Shown: positions 15,712 through 23,597 of the stretch, in pieces
Layout: the number at the start of each line of letters is the position of its first letter
How positions within the stretch are numbered: the stretch's first letter is position 1
Source: B25-G16 sp964549945
GTDB taxonomy: Bacteria; Desulfobacterota; DSM-4660; Desulfatiglandales; B25-G16
Assembly: GCA_964549945.1 (NCBI GenBank)
Contig: CAZJXD010000071.1
Span: forward strand, 1 to 25,369
Reading direction: 5' to 3'
DNA length: 25,369 bases
Notes under the pieces: generated by a model
What the model was told of the DNA's origin: nothing
Database searches by the model: none
What the model saw: the letters and a program-made list of their open reading frames with translations, nothing else
Program-made: the position numbers and the translations under genes

Positions 15712-16389
15712 ATGATCAGATCTATCACGAGGCAAAAACCCGAGGAGGAGATCGACCGTCTCCTCGAGGGACTTGGAAGGGTTTTCATCATCGGGTGCGG
15801 TACATGCACTACCCTGACCCACACAGGAGGGGATCCCGAGGTAAGGGCCATGGGAGCGCGGCTATTGGGGAAGGGGAAGCTTGTAACCGGAGAGGTGGTG
15901 TTGCCGGTGGCATGCGACAATCTGACAGCAGAGGCCATGGGTGAATACGGGCAGCATATCGATCAGGCCGATGTCCTGCTGATCATGACCTGCGCCTTCG
16001 GCGTGCAGACCATCGCGCGGCAGGTGAACAAGATGGTTGTCCCGGCCCTTGATACCCTGTTCATGGGAAAGGAGAGGGGCATCGGTGAGTTTGATGAGAT
16101 ATGCACCCAGTGCGGCACCTGCGTGTTGGGAGAGACAGGGGGAATCTGTCCGGTAACCTCATGCCACAAGGGGCTGGTCAACGGCCCTTGCGGCGGCACC
16201 AACAATGGCAAGTGCGAGATCGATCCGGAGAAGGACTGCGCCTGGACCCTTATTTACAATCGGTTGAAGGAGTTGGGCCGCCTGGATTTGATGAGAACAT
16301 ACCAGAAGCCCAGAAACCACCAGGGAGAGCCCTCACCGGGGAAATGGAGATCAGTTTCGCCTCAGTCAATCGATGGCCAAAAGGCATAA
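15712..16389 (+). CDS. metV: MetV-like zinc/Fe-S partner of methylene-THF reductase
   Basis: The 225-residue protein belongs to the family corresponding to the MTHFR C-terminal Cys-rich region (MetV). It opens with a Rossmann-like part (FIIGCGTCTT, VVLPVACDNL). It then carries the diagnostic Cys cluster TQCGTCVLGETGGICPVTSC, with NGPCGGTNNGKCE and DPEKDCAW. In acetogens MetV forms a complex with MetF and helps connect it to electron-transfer subunits. ATG 15712 follows AGGAG at a good distance. Thirty-four bases separate it from metF, so the two are surely co-transcribed. The last 30 residues (from about 200) are polar and look disordered. Confidence 0.9.
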   Translation: MIRSITRQKPEEEIDRLLEGLGRVFIIGCGTCTTLTHTGGDPEVRAMGARLLGKGKLVTGEVVLPVACDNLTAEAMGEYGQHIDQADVLLIMTCAFGVQTIARQVNKMVVPALDTLFMGKERGIGEFDEICTQCGTCVLGETGGICPVTSCHKGLVNGPCGGTNNGKCEIDPEKDCAWTLIYNRLKELGRLDLMRTYQKPRNHQGEPSPGKWRSVSPQSIDGQKA

Positions 16390-16423
16390 GTAAAACATTC
16401 TATTCGAATGGAAGAGGTCGCGC

Positions 16424-17311
16424 ATGGTTTCTGAATTCAAAAAGGCACTGGAGTCGGGCAAGTTCGTGATCACCTCCGAGGTGGCACCGCCCAAGGGGAC
16501 AAACCTGGAGAAGATGCTCCACCATATCGAGCTCTTAAGGGATAAGGTGGATGCCATGAACGTAACCGATCACCAGAGTTCTGTCATGAGGTTCCCCTCT
16601 CTCGGAGGGGTGCTCCTGGTGAAGGAGATGGGCGGTGAGCCGATCCTTCAGATGACCTGTCGAGACCGCAATCGGCTTGCCCTCCAGGCAGATCTCTTAT
16701 TAGCCGACAGCAGGGGAATCCACAACGTGCTCTGTCTGACGGGGGATTCCGTGATCCTGGGTGACCACAAGGAGGCCAAGGGGGTGTTCGACCTGGACTC
16801 CAGCCAACTGCTGGCAGCCATCCGGCGATTGGAGAAGGGAAAGGATCTGGGCGGCAATGACCTGGATGGGAGCGTGTCTTTCTGCGCCGGGGCCATCGTC
16901 ACCCCCGAGGCCAATCCCATCGAACCGCAGCTCATCAAATTCGAGAAGAAGATCGAAGCAGGCGCTGAGTTCATTCAAACCCAGGCGGTCTACGACCTGG
17001 AGAATTTCAAGGGATTTATGGATTATGCAAACCAGTTCCCGGTAAAGATCCTTGCTGGCATCATCTTGCTCACCTCCGCACCAATGGCCAGGTTCATGAA
17101 CAAGAACGTGGCCGGCGTGAACGTGCCCCAAGAGTTGATCGATGAAATGGCCTCCGCGCCAAAGGGAAGGGCCCTGGATAAGGGAATCGAGATCGCCGGA
17201 CGGATGGTAAAGAGAATACATGATGAGAGGATGTGTGATGGGGTACATATAATGGCCATCGGCAGGGAGGAACTGGTGCCGGATATCATCTCCGCAGCAG
17301 GCTTATCCTAA
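16424..17311 (+). CDS. metF: Methylene-tetrahydrofolate reductase
   Basis: The 295-residue TIM-barrel protein reduces 5,10-methylene-THF to 5-methyl-THF, or the reverse in oxidative organisms, in the Wood-Ljungdahl methyl branch. Conserved catalytic motifs are all present: VITSEVAPPKG with the Glu that handles the folate, QMTCRDRNRLALQADL, LCLTGDSV with the FAD-contacting Asp, and FIQTQAVYD with the folate-contacting Gln. It lacks the long C-terminal regulatory domain of eukaryotic enzymes. GAAGAGG precedes the ATG. It is the last gene of the cluster; no clear terminator follows. The adjacent metV and upstream Nuo/GltD genes suggest that it takes electrons from a multi-subunit complex instead of directly from NADH. 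Confidence 0.94.
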   Translation: MVSEFKKALESGKFVITSEVAPPKGTNLEKMLHHIELLRDKVDAMNVTDHQSSVMRFPSLGGVLLVKEMGGEPILQMTCRDRNRLALQADLLLADSRGIHNVLCLTGDSVILGDHKEAKGVFDLDSSQLLAAIRRLEKGKDLGGNDLDGSVSFCAGAIVTPEANPIEPQLIKFEKKIEAGAEFIQTQAVYDLENFKGFMDYANQFPVKILAGIILLTSAPMARFMNKNVAGVNVPQELIDEMASAPKGRALDKGIEIAGRMVKRIHDERMCDGVHIMAIGREELVPDIISAAGLS

Positions 17312-18087
17312 CGTATCAGCTGTTTCCCTCTCCTTTAGCTTTAATATTCGAGCAATGAGGATCTTCAGTATTTAATTCAATTTTTTGCAGTTGAAGGGAA
17401 GTAACGAGGGAACATGCTGTTTATACCTTTCGTAATCCTCACCGAATACCTCAATCAATCCCCGTTCCTCACGACGAACTACATCACACCGAAAAGGCAT
17501 AAGGCGGCGCTCGGCTGAGAGTAGTATTTATAGATCAGGCTGCTAAAAGGATATTAGGGCTATACGACGTTGATCCTCACTATATCGAAAGGTCCGCCCA
17601 TCTATCCTTATCCTCGGCGAGAAGAATATGCGATATGTTATGATTACCTGCATATTTGGGCTTGTTCCTAAGCGTCCCCTCCACTAGGGAATGTGGTGAA
17701 TCACGCCGAAGATGAATAAGGCCTCATAGGAGGAATCCGGATGTGTCGGTTTCCGCTTTCCATTTTCCTCTCCCCTGTATATAGATATGATTATCAAATA
17801 GCTTTGCAACTACTCAGGTAGATAGGTTGTAGGCTGAAGACTGTTAGGAAATAACGGGGATACGGCGTATTTTGAAGACATGCTTGGCACCAAAAGCTAA
17901 TGTTTCTTCAACAAAGTTCAGCAATAGTACTCCTCTGATCACTTTAAGCCTTCAGTTTAAACAGCTTCAGTCTGACTACGTGAGTAGTTACATAGCTTTT
18001 TTAATGAGAGTCGGTGACCTGCCTTTTCCTTACCGGTATAAAATGATATCCCGGCTTAAAAAAGGCAAAGAAATGGAGGATACCAAG
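17312..18087. other. 776-base gap with decayed sequence
   Basis: Apart from the methyltransferase remnant at 17372-17527, no intact gene was recognised. Short open stretches on both strands around 17505-17720 have no family motif. The frame open upstream of 18088 on the plus strand (from 17872) lacks a ribosome binding site and any similarity, so it is treated as non-coding. The region appears to be degenerating. Confidence 0.4.
17372..17527 (-). pseudogene. C-terminal remnant of an isoprenylcysteine methyltransferase (ICMT)-family protein
   Basis: Read on the minus strand, a 51-codon frame contains REERGLIEVFGEDYERYKQH followed by VPSLLPF. This is the diagnostic C-terminal pattern of ICMT / phospholipid-methyltransferase-like membrane proteins (EE, FGxxYxxY, VPxxxP). 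Upstream the frame is closed by TAA at 17530-17528, and no matching membrane segments were found in the next 200 bases. Only the tail survives, so the gene is a fragment. The family match is by motif recall. Confidence 0.5.
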
Positions 18088-18531
18088 ATGAGAACACGTC
18101 TTCTTATACCAATTATCACGACATTGCTCATCGCCCTTCCCATCATCCCGTCTTATGCGGGCGACAAGGGTGAAGAACTCCTGGAGTCGAAGCTACGAGA
18201 GGTTATCCTCGAGAACTTCGCCGCCTCCCAGAGAAAGGATATTGAGGGGGTCAAGCGGACCATCCACAGCCAATCGCCGGCCTATATCGCCTCTGCTCAA
18301 AGCCTTAAGCAGCTCTTCGATTACTATGACCTGAAACATGAGCTTCTGTTTTTTCGCTACATCGGGGTCGACGGAGAGTACGCCATCGCGCGCGGAGAAC
18401 AGAAGACGGAAAAGCTGAAGGGTCCGGCATTCAAGGACAACATACTGGATTCCATATATATATTCCGAAAGGAGAAGGGGAAATGGAAACTGTGGCAGCA
18501 GGCGGTGCTCGAGTCGAGGTTTATAGACTAA
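18088..18531 (+). CDS. Exported small NTF2-like (SnoaL/DUF4440-type) protein
   Basis: The start at 18088 is chosen because GGAGG lies nine bases upstream and the residues that follow make a good signal peptide: MRTR, a hydrophobic core (LLIPIITTLLIALPIIP) and cleavage after SYA. The mature part, about 123 residues, has the NTF2-like pattern: an initial helix (LREVILENFAASQRKDIEGV), a middle LKQLFDYYDLKHELLFFRYIG segment, and a final strand pair ending EKGKWKLWQQAV. These folds bind small ligands or act as accessory domains. No catalytic residue can be named. It is probably periplasmic. An in-frame ATG at 18073 is a less likely start. Confidence 0.75.
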   Translation: MRTRLLIPIITTLLIALPIIPSYAGDKGEELLESKLREVILENFAASQRKDIEGVKRTIHSQSPAYIASAQSLKQLFDYYDLKHELLFFRYIGVDGEYAIARGEQKTEKLKGPAFKDNILDSIYIFRKEKGKWKLWQQAVLESRFID

Positions 18532-18739
18532 TGGAGGTGAACCAAGAGATGCCGGGAGGGAGTAAGCACATTGCCGGAAAAACGAAACGGCACCACGTGA
18601 AGCTGAGGGGGTAATGAAATGATATTCTCCGATGACCATAAGGAATCTATGCTATCAATATCGCACGGGCATTGAAGAACAGCGGTTGATTCTTTTATTG
18701 CACAGGGTAAGGGTATTCGACTTTGTTATAACACAAGAA

Positions 18740-18763
18740 ATCCCCGCCTGAAAGGGCGGGGAT
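18740..18763 (-). terminator. Rho-independent-type hairpin after the DUF5684 gene
   Basis: A 9-bp perfect stem, ATCCCCGCC and GGCGGGGAT, encloses a 6-base loop. On the minus strand the stem is followed by TTTCTTG, a weak U-rich tail. It lies 37 bases beyond the minus-strand stop at 18801. It may also limit read-through from the converging plus-strand gene. Confidence 0.6.
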
Positions 18764-18800
18764 CTTCGCGCACAATCTATCCTGCCAGAATCAGCTCAAA

Positions 18801-19235
18801 TTATCCAGCTGGAGTAGCCTGGAGTGTACCTTTCGGACCTGAGAACGCAAGGTATCCGGGTACCACTGCTCTGATCAGTGGAATTGCGATCAAAACCCCC
18901 CACCAGTACGGTTTACCCATCGCCTCCGCGATTGCCATGAACACGAGTATGGCAAAGAAGACGTTGACAACGGGAATGAAGAGCAAGGCCGTCCACCATC
19001 CCGGCTTGCCCCCGATCTTGCAGAGCAGATACACGTTGAGCACTGGAATCCATGCCATCCATGCATGGTTGGTTCTGGTCTTCCTGGCCAATACATACAG
19101 ACAAAGGGCCAAATAGAGGTAAAGGGCCACCCCAAATATCACGGGAACCGCCATACCACCCGGACCATAGCCATGGAGAAGATAAAACATGGCGCCGCCG
19201 GGCCTGTGATGTGGAAATAGATGCAACATGCCCAT
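18801..19235 (-). CDS. DUF5684-type integral membrane protein
   Basis: The 144-residue protein has about four hydrophobic segments: VPVIFGVALYLYLALCLYVL, the AWMAWIPVLNVYLLCKI region, TALLFIPVVNVFFAILVFMA, and WGVLIAIPLIRAVVPGYLAF. The WIPVLNVYLL ... GKPGWWTALLFIPVVN signature is typical of DUF5684 inner-membrane proteins, whose function is unknown. The N-terminus is rich in His, Gly and Pro. AAAGGAGG precedes the ATG at 19235. It follows the Spy/CpxP-like lipoprotein on the same strand at a distance of 76 bases. It may therefore be co-regulated with the envelope-stress module, but this is positional inference. Confidence 0.8.
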   Translation of the reverse strand: MGMLHLFPHHRPGGAMFYLLHGYGPGGMAVPVIFGVALYLYLALCLYVLARKTRTNHAWMAWIPVLNVYLLCKIGGKPGWWTALLFIPVVNVFFAILVFMAIAEAMGKPYWWGVLIAIPLIRAVVPGYLAFSGPKGTLQATPAG

Positions 19236-19311
19236 TGTTAACTCCTCCTTTCTAAGACTCCTTCACTCATCCTTGAAGGTGGATTGAGTGGAAGGGGCTC
19301 ATAAAATAGCG

Positions 19312-19782
19312 TCAGTGTCTTTCCGCCTTCTCCCTGATCATCTCGACCACTTTGCCTTTCTGATCCTCATCGAGCACGTTGTAGAATTCCAAAAAGAGAT
19401 CCAACGCTTGCCCCACGTGCTCGGGCATATCCTTGAGCTTGCCCTTCACCATCCCAACCACCGCATTCATATCGGGATTCTCGCGATCCAGCTCATCTCG
19501 CACCTGAGCGAATAACTTCTCTCTATCCTCACCGGCCTTCATCAAGTTCGCCTTTATCTTGGCCCTGATCTCCTCATAGGTAGCCCTCTGGCCTTCCGTG
19601 AGGTTGAGCTCTTCTACCTTGTTGTCCATGCGCTTCAGCATTCGTTCGGAAAAATTCCCGCCACCGAACCGCGGATGTCCCCACCCACGCTCCTTGTAAT
19701 ACCGGTGGGGTCCACAGCCCGCCAAAAAAGTGAAACTCAACAAAAGCGCTACGACCATGAGAGATTTGCTTGTTATTTTCAT
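19312..19782 (-). CDS. Spy/CpxP-like periplasmic lipoprotein (LTxxQ family)
   Basis: The 156-residue protein has a lipoprotein signal peptide with lipobox LAGC (Cys near residue 23). After a Gly/Arg/His-rich linker it forms an all-helical domain with two LTxxQ-type motifs, LNLTEGQRATYEEI and LDEDQKGKVVEM. This is the arrangement of Spy, CpxP and CnrX/ZraP-type periplasmic chaperones or sensors that monitor envelope damage or metals. AAAAGGAGG lies seven bases before ATG 19782. It is divergently placed from an OmpR-type regulator and a CpxA-like kinase, as cpxP is relative to cpxRA in enterobacteria. It may repress the kinase and be induced by the regulator. Confidence 0.85.
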   Translation of the reverse strand: MKITSKSLMVVALLLSFTFLAGCGPHRYYKERGWGHPRFGGGNFSERMLKRMDNKVEELNLTEGQRATYEEIRAKIKANLMKAGEDREKLFAQVRDELDRENPDMNAVVGMVKGKLKDMPEHVGQALDLFLEFYNVLDEDQKGKVVEMIREKAERH

Positions 19783-19876
19783 ATCTACCTCCTTTTTCTT
19801 GTCCTAAAGTTTTCCCCTCATGCGCTTACGTTGCCCCCATAGTAAGCATTGGATGTAAAAGGAGTTTGTTGAGGTT

Positions 19877-19914
19877 GTGAAAAAGGGTAAAAAAATGTAA
19901 AAAAGTGAAAAAGG
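19877..19914. promoter_or_regulatory. Tandem GTAAA/GTGAAA repeats, candidate response-regulator operator
   Basis: Four near-identical units start at 19877 (GTGAAAAAGG), 19887 (GTAAAAAAAT), 19897 (GTAAAAAAGT) and 19905 (GTGAAAAAGG), at 10-, 10- and 8-base steps. GTAAA-N5-GTAAA at 19887-19901 equals the consensus known for CpxR boxes of E. coli. Another GTAAA is at 19855. The repeats lie in the region between the divergent lipoprotein and regulator genes, 12 bases before the regulator start, so they also overlap its leader. A promoter-like TTGCCC-17-TGTAAA at 19831-19859 is weak. Confidence 0.45.
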
Positions 19915-19925
19915 GGGAGACAAAC

Positions 19926-20630
19926 GTGAACGAAAAGGTTTTACTGGTCGATGACGATGAGAAGCTCCTGAAGCTTCTCAGGGAATATATGGAGGATTAT
20001 GGATTCCAGGTTCACACCCTTGCTGATGGGTCAACCGTGGTACAGATCCTTCGGGAGGAATCACCTGATATCGTGATACTGGACATTATGTTGCCGAAAA
20101 AGGACGGACTGGAGGTGCTGCGGGAGATCCGCAAGGAGTTCTCCCTGCCGGTCATCATGCTCACCGCAAAGGGTGAGGATGCTGACCGAATCGTGGGCCT
20201 GGAACTCGGAGCCGACGATTATCTTCCCAAACCCTTTAATCCCAGGGAATTGCTCGCAAGGATGAGGGCGGTGATGCGGAGACTCGCCCCCCGAGATAAG
20301 GGCGAGGCTGGAAAGGAAAAAGCACTTCGTATCGAGGCCGGCGGCCTCGCCCTGAACAAGGCCAAGCAGACGCTCTTGGTAGAGGGCACGGAAGTGGAGC
20401 TCTCCTCAACGGAGTTTAAGATCCTCGAAGTGCTCATGGAGAATCCCAACAGGGTATTGAGCCGTGATGAGCTCATGAATCGTGCCCGCGGGAGGGATTT
20501 CATGGCCTTTGACAGAAGCATAGATGTGCATATCAGCAAATTGCGGTCGAAACTGGAAACCCATCCCCGCTCCCCGAAACGAATCAAGACAGTCTGGGGA
20601 ATGGGGTATATGTTCGTTGATGCCCCATGA
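19926..20630 (+). CDS. OmpR/CpxR-family response regulator
   Basis: With GTG at 19926 as start (GGGGGAG lies just upstream) the protein has 234 residues; a GTG at 19905 would add seven. The receiver domain has the acidic pair in LLVDDDE, phospho-acceptor D53 (IVILDIMLP), T80 and K102 (LPKPF). The C-terminal winged-helix domain shows the OmpR signature from LSSTEFKILEVLMENPNRV to SIDVHISKLRSKL and VWGMGYMF. It should dimerise on tandem sites, and the A-rich repeats directly upstream are candidates for autoregulation. Its stop overlaps the ATG of the kinase gene, so the two are coupled and form a cognate pair. Confidence 0.95.
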   Translation: MNEKVLLVDDDEKLLKLLREYMEDYGFQVHTLADGSTVVQILREESPDIVILDIMLPKKDGLEVLREIRKEFSLPVIMLTAKGEDADRIVGLELGADDYLPKPFNPRELLARMRAVMRRLAPRDKGEAGKEKALRIEAGGLALNKAKQTLLVEGTEVELSSTEFKILEVLMENPNRVLSRDELMNRARGRDFMAFDRSIDVHISKLRSKLETHPRSPKRIKTVWGMGYMFVDAP

Positions 20631-22018
20631 TGATTGGAAAACTCTACATCAAGATATTCCTATCCTTTTTGCTCGTCCTGTTCGTCACCGAAATACTAAT
20701 CTTAGGGCTGTTCAGCTACTCCACCAGAAAAAGCTTCCGCTCTCGCTTTAAGGACTACGCCTCCTCGCATGCCAGACTGGTACAGGGATTAATCGAAGAG
20801 AGGATCAATGCGATGCCAGGAACGAATATTGAGGAAAATTCCTCACTCAGGGATCTCCTGACCCGCCTCAGTGATGCGTACGGGGTGAGGATTTGGCTGG
20901 CGGATTCAGGGGGAAACGCCCTCGTCAAGACCTTTCGGGAAAACATACCCGAAGCCCTGACGTACTATCCTCAAACAGCGGGAACGGACCCTGTTCACTT
21001 CAAGCTCCATCGTCATATCAAGAAGGGATGGGCACTGCACACTGTTATTCCCATTGAAATCGGAGAGCAAGACACGGGAAGCCTGCACCTGGTGTTCGAC
21101 AAAATGCAGCCGCCTCACCCCGAGGGCCGCTTTGCGCTCGGGCTTCTCGGCATCGGGGTGGTGATCGCGCTTCTTTTAATCCCCGTCTCCAGGCTCATCA
21201 CAGAACGAGTGAAACGGCTCAGGCATTCTGCCCTTCAAATCGCCGAGGGAGATCTCTCTCACAGGGTCGCCATTAAGGGAACCGACGAAATCGGGGAGCT
21301 GGGTCGCTCGTTTAACCGCATGGCGGATAAGCTCGAGACCATGATCAGGGGCGGAAGAGAGCTCACCGCAAACATTTCACACGAGCTGCGAAGCCCGCTG
21401 GCGAGAATCAGCGTCGCCGAGGAGCTCCTTCGAGAGAAATTGGAACGGGGAAGCGTCAAGGACTTACGCAGGCATCTCAATACCATACGTGAGGACATAG
21501 AAGAGCTTGATCGGCTCATACACAGCATCCTCGCGCTCTCAAAGCTGGACCTCCAGCAGGAACTCATGAAACTCGAAACCCTTAATCCCTGTGAGCTCGT
21601 AGGGGAGCTTTTGGAACGGTTCAAGCCCGCTATGGACCGAAAGGGCCTGCGTCTCACAGCTGATCTATCAATCGATTCCTTCATTAATGGAGATAAGGAT
21701 TCCCTTCGCACCGCGCTCTCAAACCTTCTGGAGAACGCCGTCAAGTTCACGCCGCCTGACGGCAAGGTAGCTATGAAGGCAAATTCAGAACGCGATTCCG
21801 TGGAGATCAGCATTACGAACTCCTTCAGAGCCCTCTCCGGGGAGGATAAAGAGAAGATCTTCGAGCCCTTTTTCAGAATGGAGGGATCAGGGGAGTCTGG
21901 ATCGGGATTGGGCCTGGCTATCACCAAGAAGATAATAGAGCGGCACGGCGGCACCATCGAGGCAACGAATTGTCCCGAGGGATTGGAGATAAAGATTCGA
22001 CTCCCAAGAGGATCGTAA
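20627..22018 (+). CDS. Membrane sensor histidine kinase, CpxA-like
   Basis: The 463-residue protein has an N-terminal membrane segment (about 8-28), a periplasmic domain of about 135 residues, a second segment (about 166-188) and a HAMP domain (about 189-240, RLITERVKRLRHSALQIAEG). H252 in NISHELRSPLAR is the phospho-acceptor. The ATPase domain has the N box SNLLENAVKFTP and a G2 box SGSGLGLAI, with FEPFFR between. The usual G1 box DxGxG is absent; the place reads SITNSFRALSGED. Some kinases with NT/NS at G1 remain active, so loss of function cannot be assumed. ATGATGA overlaps the regulator stop. Sensing envelope stress relayed by the divergent lipoprotein is likely. Confidence 0.93.
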   Translation: MMIGKLYIKIFLSFLLVLFVTEILILGLFSYSTRKSFRSRFKDYASSHARLVQGLIEERINAMPGTNIEENSSLRDLLTRLSDAYGVRIWLADSGGNALVKTFRENIPEALTYYPQTAGTDPVHFKLHRHIKKGWALHTVIPIEIGEQDTGSLHLVFDKMQPPHPEGRFALGLLGIGVVIALLLIPVSRLITERVKRLRHSALQIAEGDLSHRVAIKGTDEIGELGRSFNRMADKLETMIRGGRELTANISHELRSPLARISVAEELLREKLERGSVKDLRRHLNTIREDIEELDRLIHSILALSKLDLQQELMKLETLNPCELVGELLERFKPAMDRKGLRLTADLSIDSFINGDKDSLRTALSNLLENAVKFTPPDGKVAMKANSERDSVEISITNSFRALSGEDKEKIFEPFFRMEGSGESGSGLGLAITKKIIERHGGTIEATNCPEGLEIKIRLPRGS

Positions 22019-22146
22019 CATTAAGAGTGGGCTAATCCCGTACACCTCATATCATAAAATCACTATTCCCCAGTTGGATATTTCCCAATTATGGTGTAAA
22101 TAGTGTGAAACCGTGTATCTGATCACTCGTTGTAAAAGAAGCCCGT

Positions 22147-23562
22147 ATGTCATCGCTTCATTATAAATCCGCTTGCGAACTTGTACGCATGATAAAGAAA
22201 AAAGATCTTTCTCCCGTTGAATTGATGGAGGAGACCTTGAAGAGGATCGAGGTGGTGAATCCCCTCCTCAATGCCTTTGTCTCCCTCCGGGCCGACGAGG
22301 CCATGGATGAGGCGAGGGCTCTGGCCGAGGATCTGGCAGCAGGCAAGGAGACAGGGCCACTCGCTGGAATACCGATCGGGGTGAAGGACCTGGAGGATGT
22401 CAAGGGTATGGTGACGAGCTACGGGTCGGTTCCCTTTAAGAACAACGTTGCGACAATCGATTCCACCCAGGTCGCAAGGCTCAAGGCAGCCGGTGCTATT
22501 GTGGTGGGAAAAACCAACACCCCCGAGTTCGGTTTCACCGGCTTTACCAAGAACCTGCTCTTCGGGGTGACCAGGAATCCGTGGAACAGGGAGCGAACCC
22601 CTGGCGGATCGAGCGGCGGTTCAGCCGCTGCGGTTGCAGGCGGTATGGTTCCCCTGGCCACCGGCTCGGATGCGGGCGGTTCCATCAGGATACCCGCATC
22701 ATACTCCGGCTGTTTCGGATTAAAGACATCCTTCGGCAGGATACCCAAGGGCCCCCTCCCCCTCCTGCATACATATTTGCTCTGGTGCATGGGCCCCCTG
22801 ACCAGGACCGTGGAGGATGCCGCCCAGTATCTGGACTGTGTTGCTGGATACCACCCCTCAGACCCCGAATCCCTTCCCTCTCCCGAAAGGTCGTTTCTGG
22901 GACGACTGAAGGATATGCCCACCAACCTCAGGATCGCCTTTAGCCCCACCCTAGGCTACGCCAGGGTGCAAAAGGAGGTGATGGAACTGGTTGAGGAGGC
23001 GATGAAATGCTTTAAGGGCATGGGCCATAGGGTGGAGCTGTGGGATGGAACGATACCTGATGTGGGTGAAACCTGGTCAAACCTCATGAATTTCGATCTC
23101 TATTGCATGCTGCATCAGAGGCTTGAGGAAAATCGAGAAGAAATGGGCAGAACTCTGGTGAAGGCCCTGGATCAGGTGAAGTCATTTTCATTAGATGATC
23201 ACATAGAAGCCCAGAAGGTGAGGAGTACACTGAATAGAATAATGTGGGAGCTGTTTGAGCAATTTGACCTGCTGCTCACCCCCACCATGCCTACCGAGGC
23301 CTTTGCCGCCAAGGGACCCCCGCCGGGGGAAATAGACGGACACCCCATCCCGCTGCTTGGGGCCGTGGCCTTCACGTATCCCTTTAACCTTTCAGGCCAC
23401 CCGGCAGCCTCTTTGCTGGCGGGCCTCACAACGAGTGGCCTTCCCGTGGGCTTGCAGATCATCGGTCCCCGACACCGAGACGACCTCGTGCTCCAGGCCT
23501 CGTATGCCTATGAAAAAACGAGACCATGGAAGGATCGCTGGCCCGACATGGAAAAAGGTTAG
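22147..23562 (+). CDS. Amidase signature family enzyme
   Basis: The 471-residue protein has the complete catalytic triad of the amidase signature family: K80 in GVKDLEDV, the cis-Ser S155 in GGSSGGSAAAVA, and nucleophile S179 in SDAGGSIR. The spacings of 75 and 24 residues equal those of GatA and FAAH. It hydrolyses carboxamides or esters to acid and amine. The substrate cannot be told from sequence. It is not likely to be GatA, because no gatB or gatC is adjacent and the C-terminal half (LGAVAFTYPFNLSGHPAASL) resembles broad-range amidases. The ATG at 22147 has only a weak purine-rich AAAAGAAG upstream. It is followed 35 bases later by the B3/B4 gene. Confidence 0.9.
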   Translation: MSSLHYKSACELVRMIKKKDLSPVELMEETLKRIEVVNPLLNAFVSLRADEAMDEARALAEDLAAGKETGPLAGIPIGVKDLEDVKGMVTSYGSVPFKNNVATIDSTQVARLKAAGAIVVGKTNTPEFGFTGFTKNLLFGVTRNPWNRERTPGGSSGGSAAAVAGGMVPLATGSDAGGSIRIPASYSGCFGLKTSFGRIPKGPLPLLHTYLLWCMGPLTRTVEDAAQYLDCVAGYHPSDPESLPSPERSFLGRLKDMPTNLRIAFSPTLGYARVQKEVMELVEEAMKCFKGMGHRVELWDGTIPDVGETWSNLMNFDLYCMLHQRLEENREEMGRTLVKALDQVKSFSLDDHIEAQKVRSTLNRIMWELFEQFDLLLTPTMPTEAFAAKGPPPGEIDGHPIPLLGAVAFTYPFNLSGHPAASLLAGLTTSGLPVGLQIIGPRHRDDLVLQASYAYEKTRPWKDRWPDMEKG

Positions 23563-23597
23563 AATCGAACCACTAACACGAATAAAGGTACGGTGTG

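Noticed and set aside
17872..18087. N-terminal extension of the NTF2-like protein
   Set aside because: It has no ribosome binding site and no similarity; the signal peptide begins at the ATG at 18088, which has GGAGG upstream.
18549..18675. Two tiny frames (21 and 18 codons) with fair ribosome binding sites after the NTF2-like gene
   Set aside because: They are too short to judge and have no recognisable motif.
22147..23562. GatA subunit of the Asp/Glu-tRNA amidotransferase
   Set aside because: The catalytic residues fit the whole amidase family; no gatB or gatC is nearby and the C-terminal part looks like general amidases.
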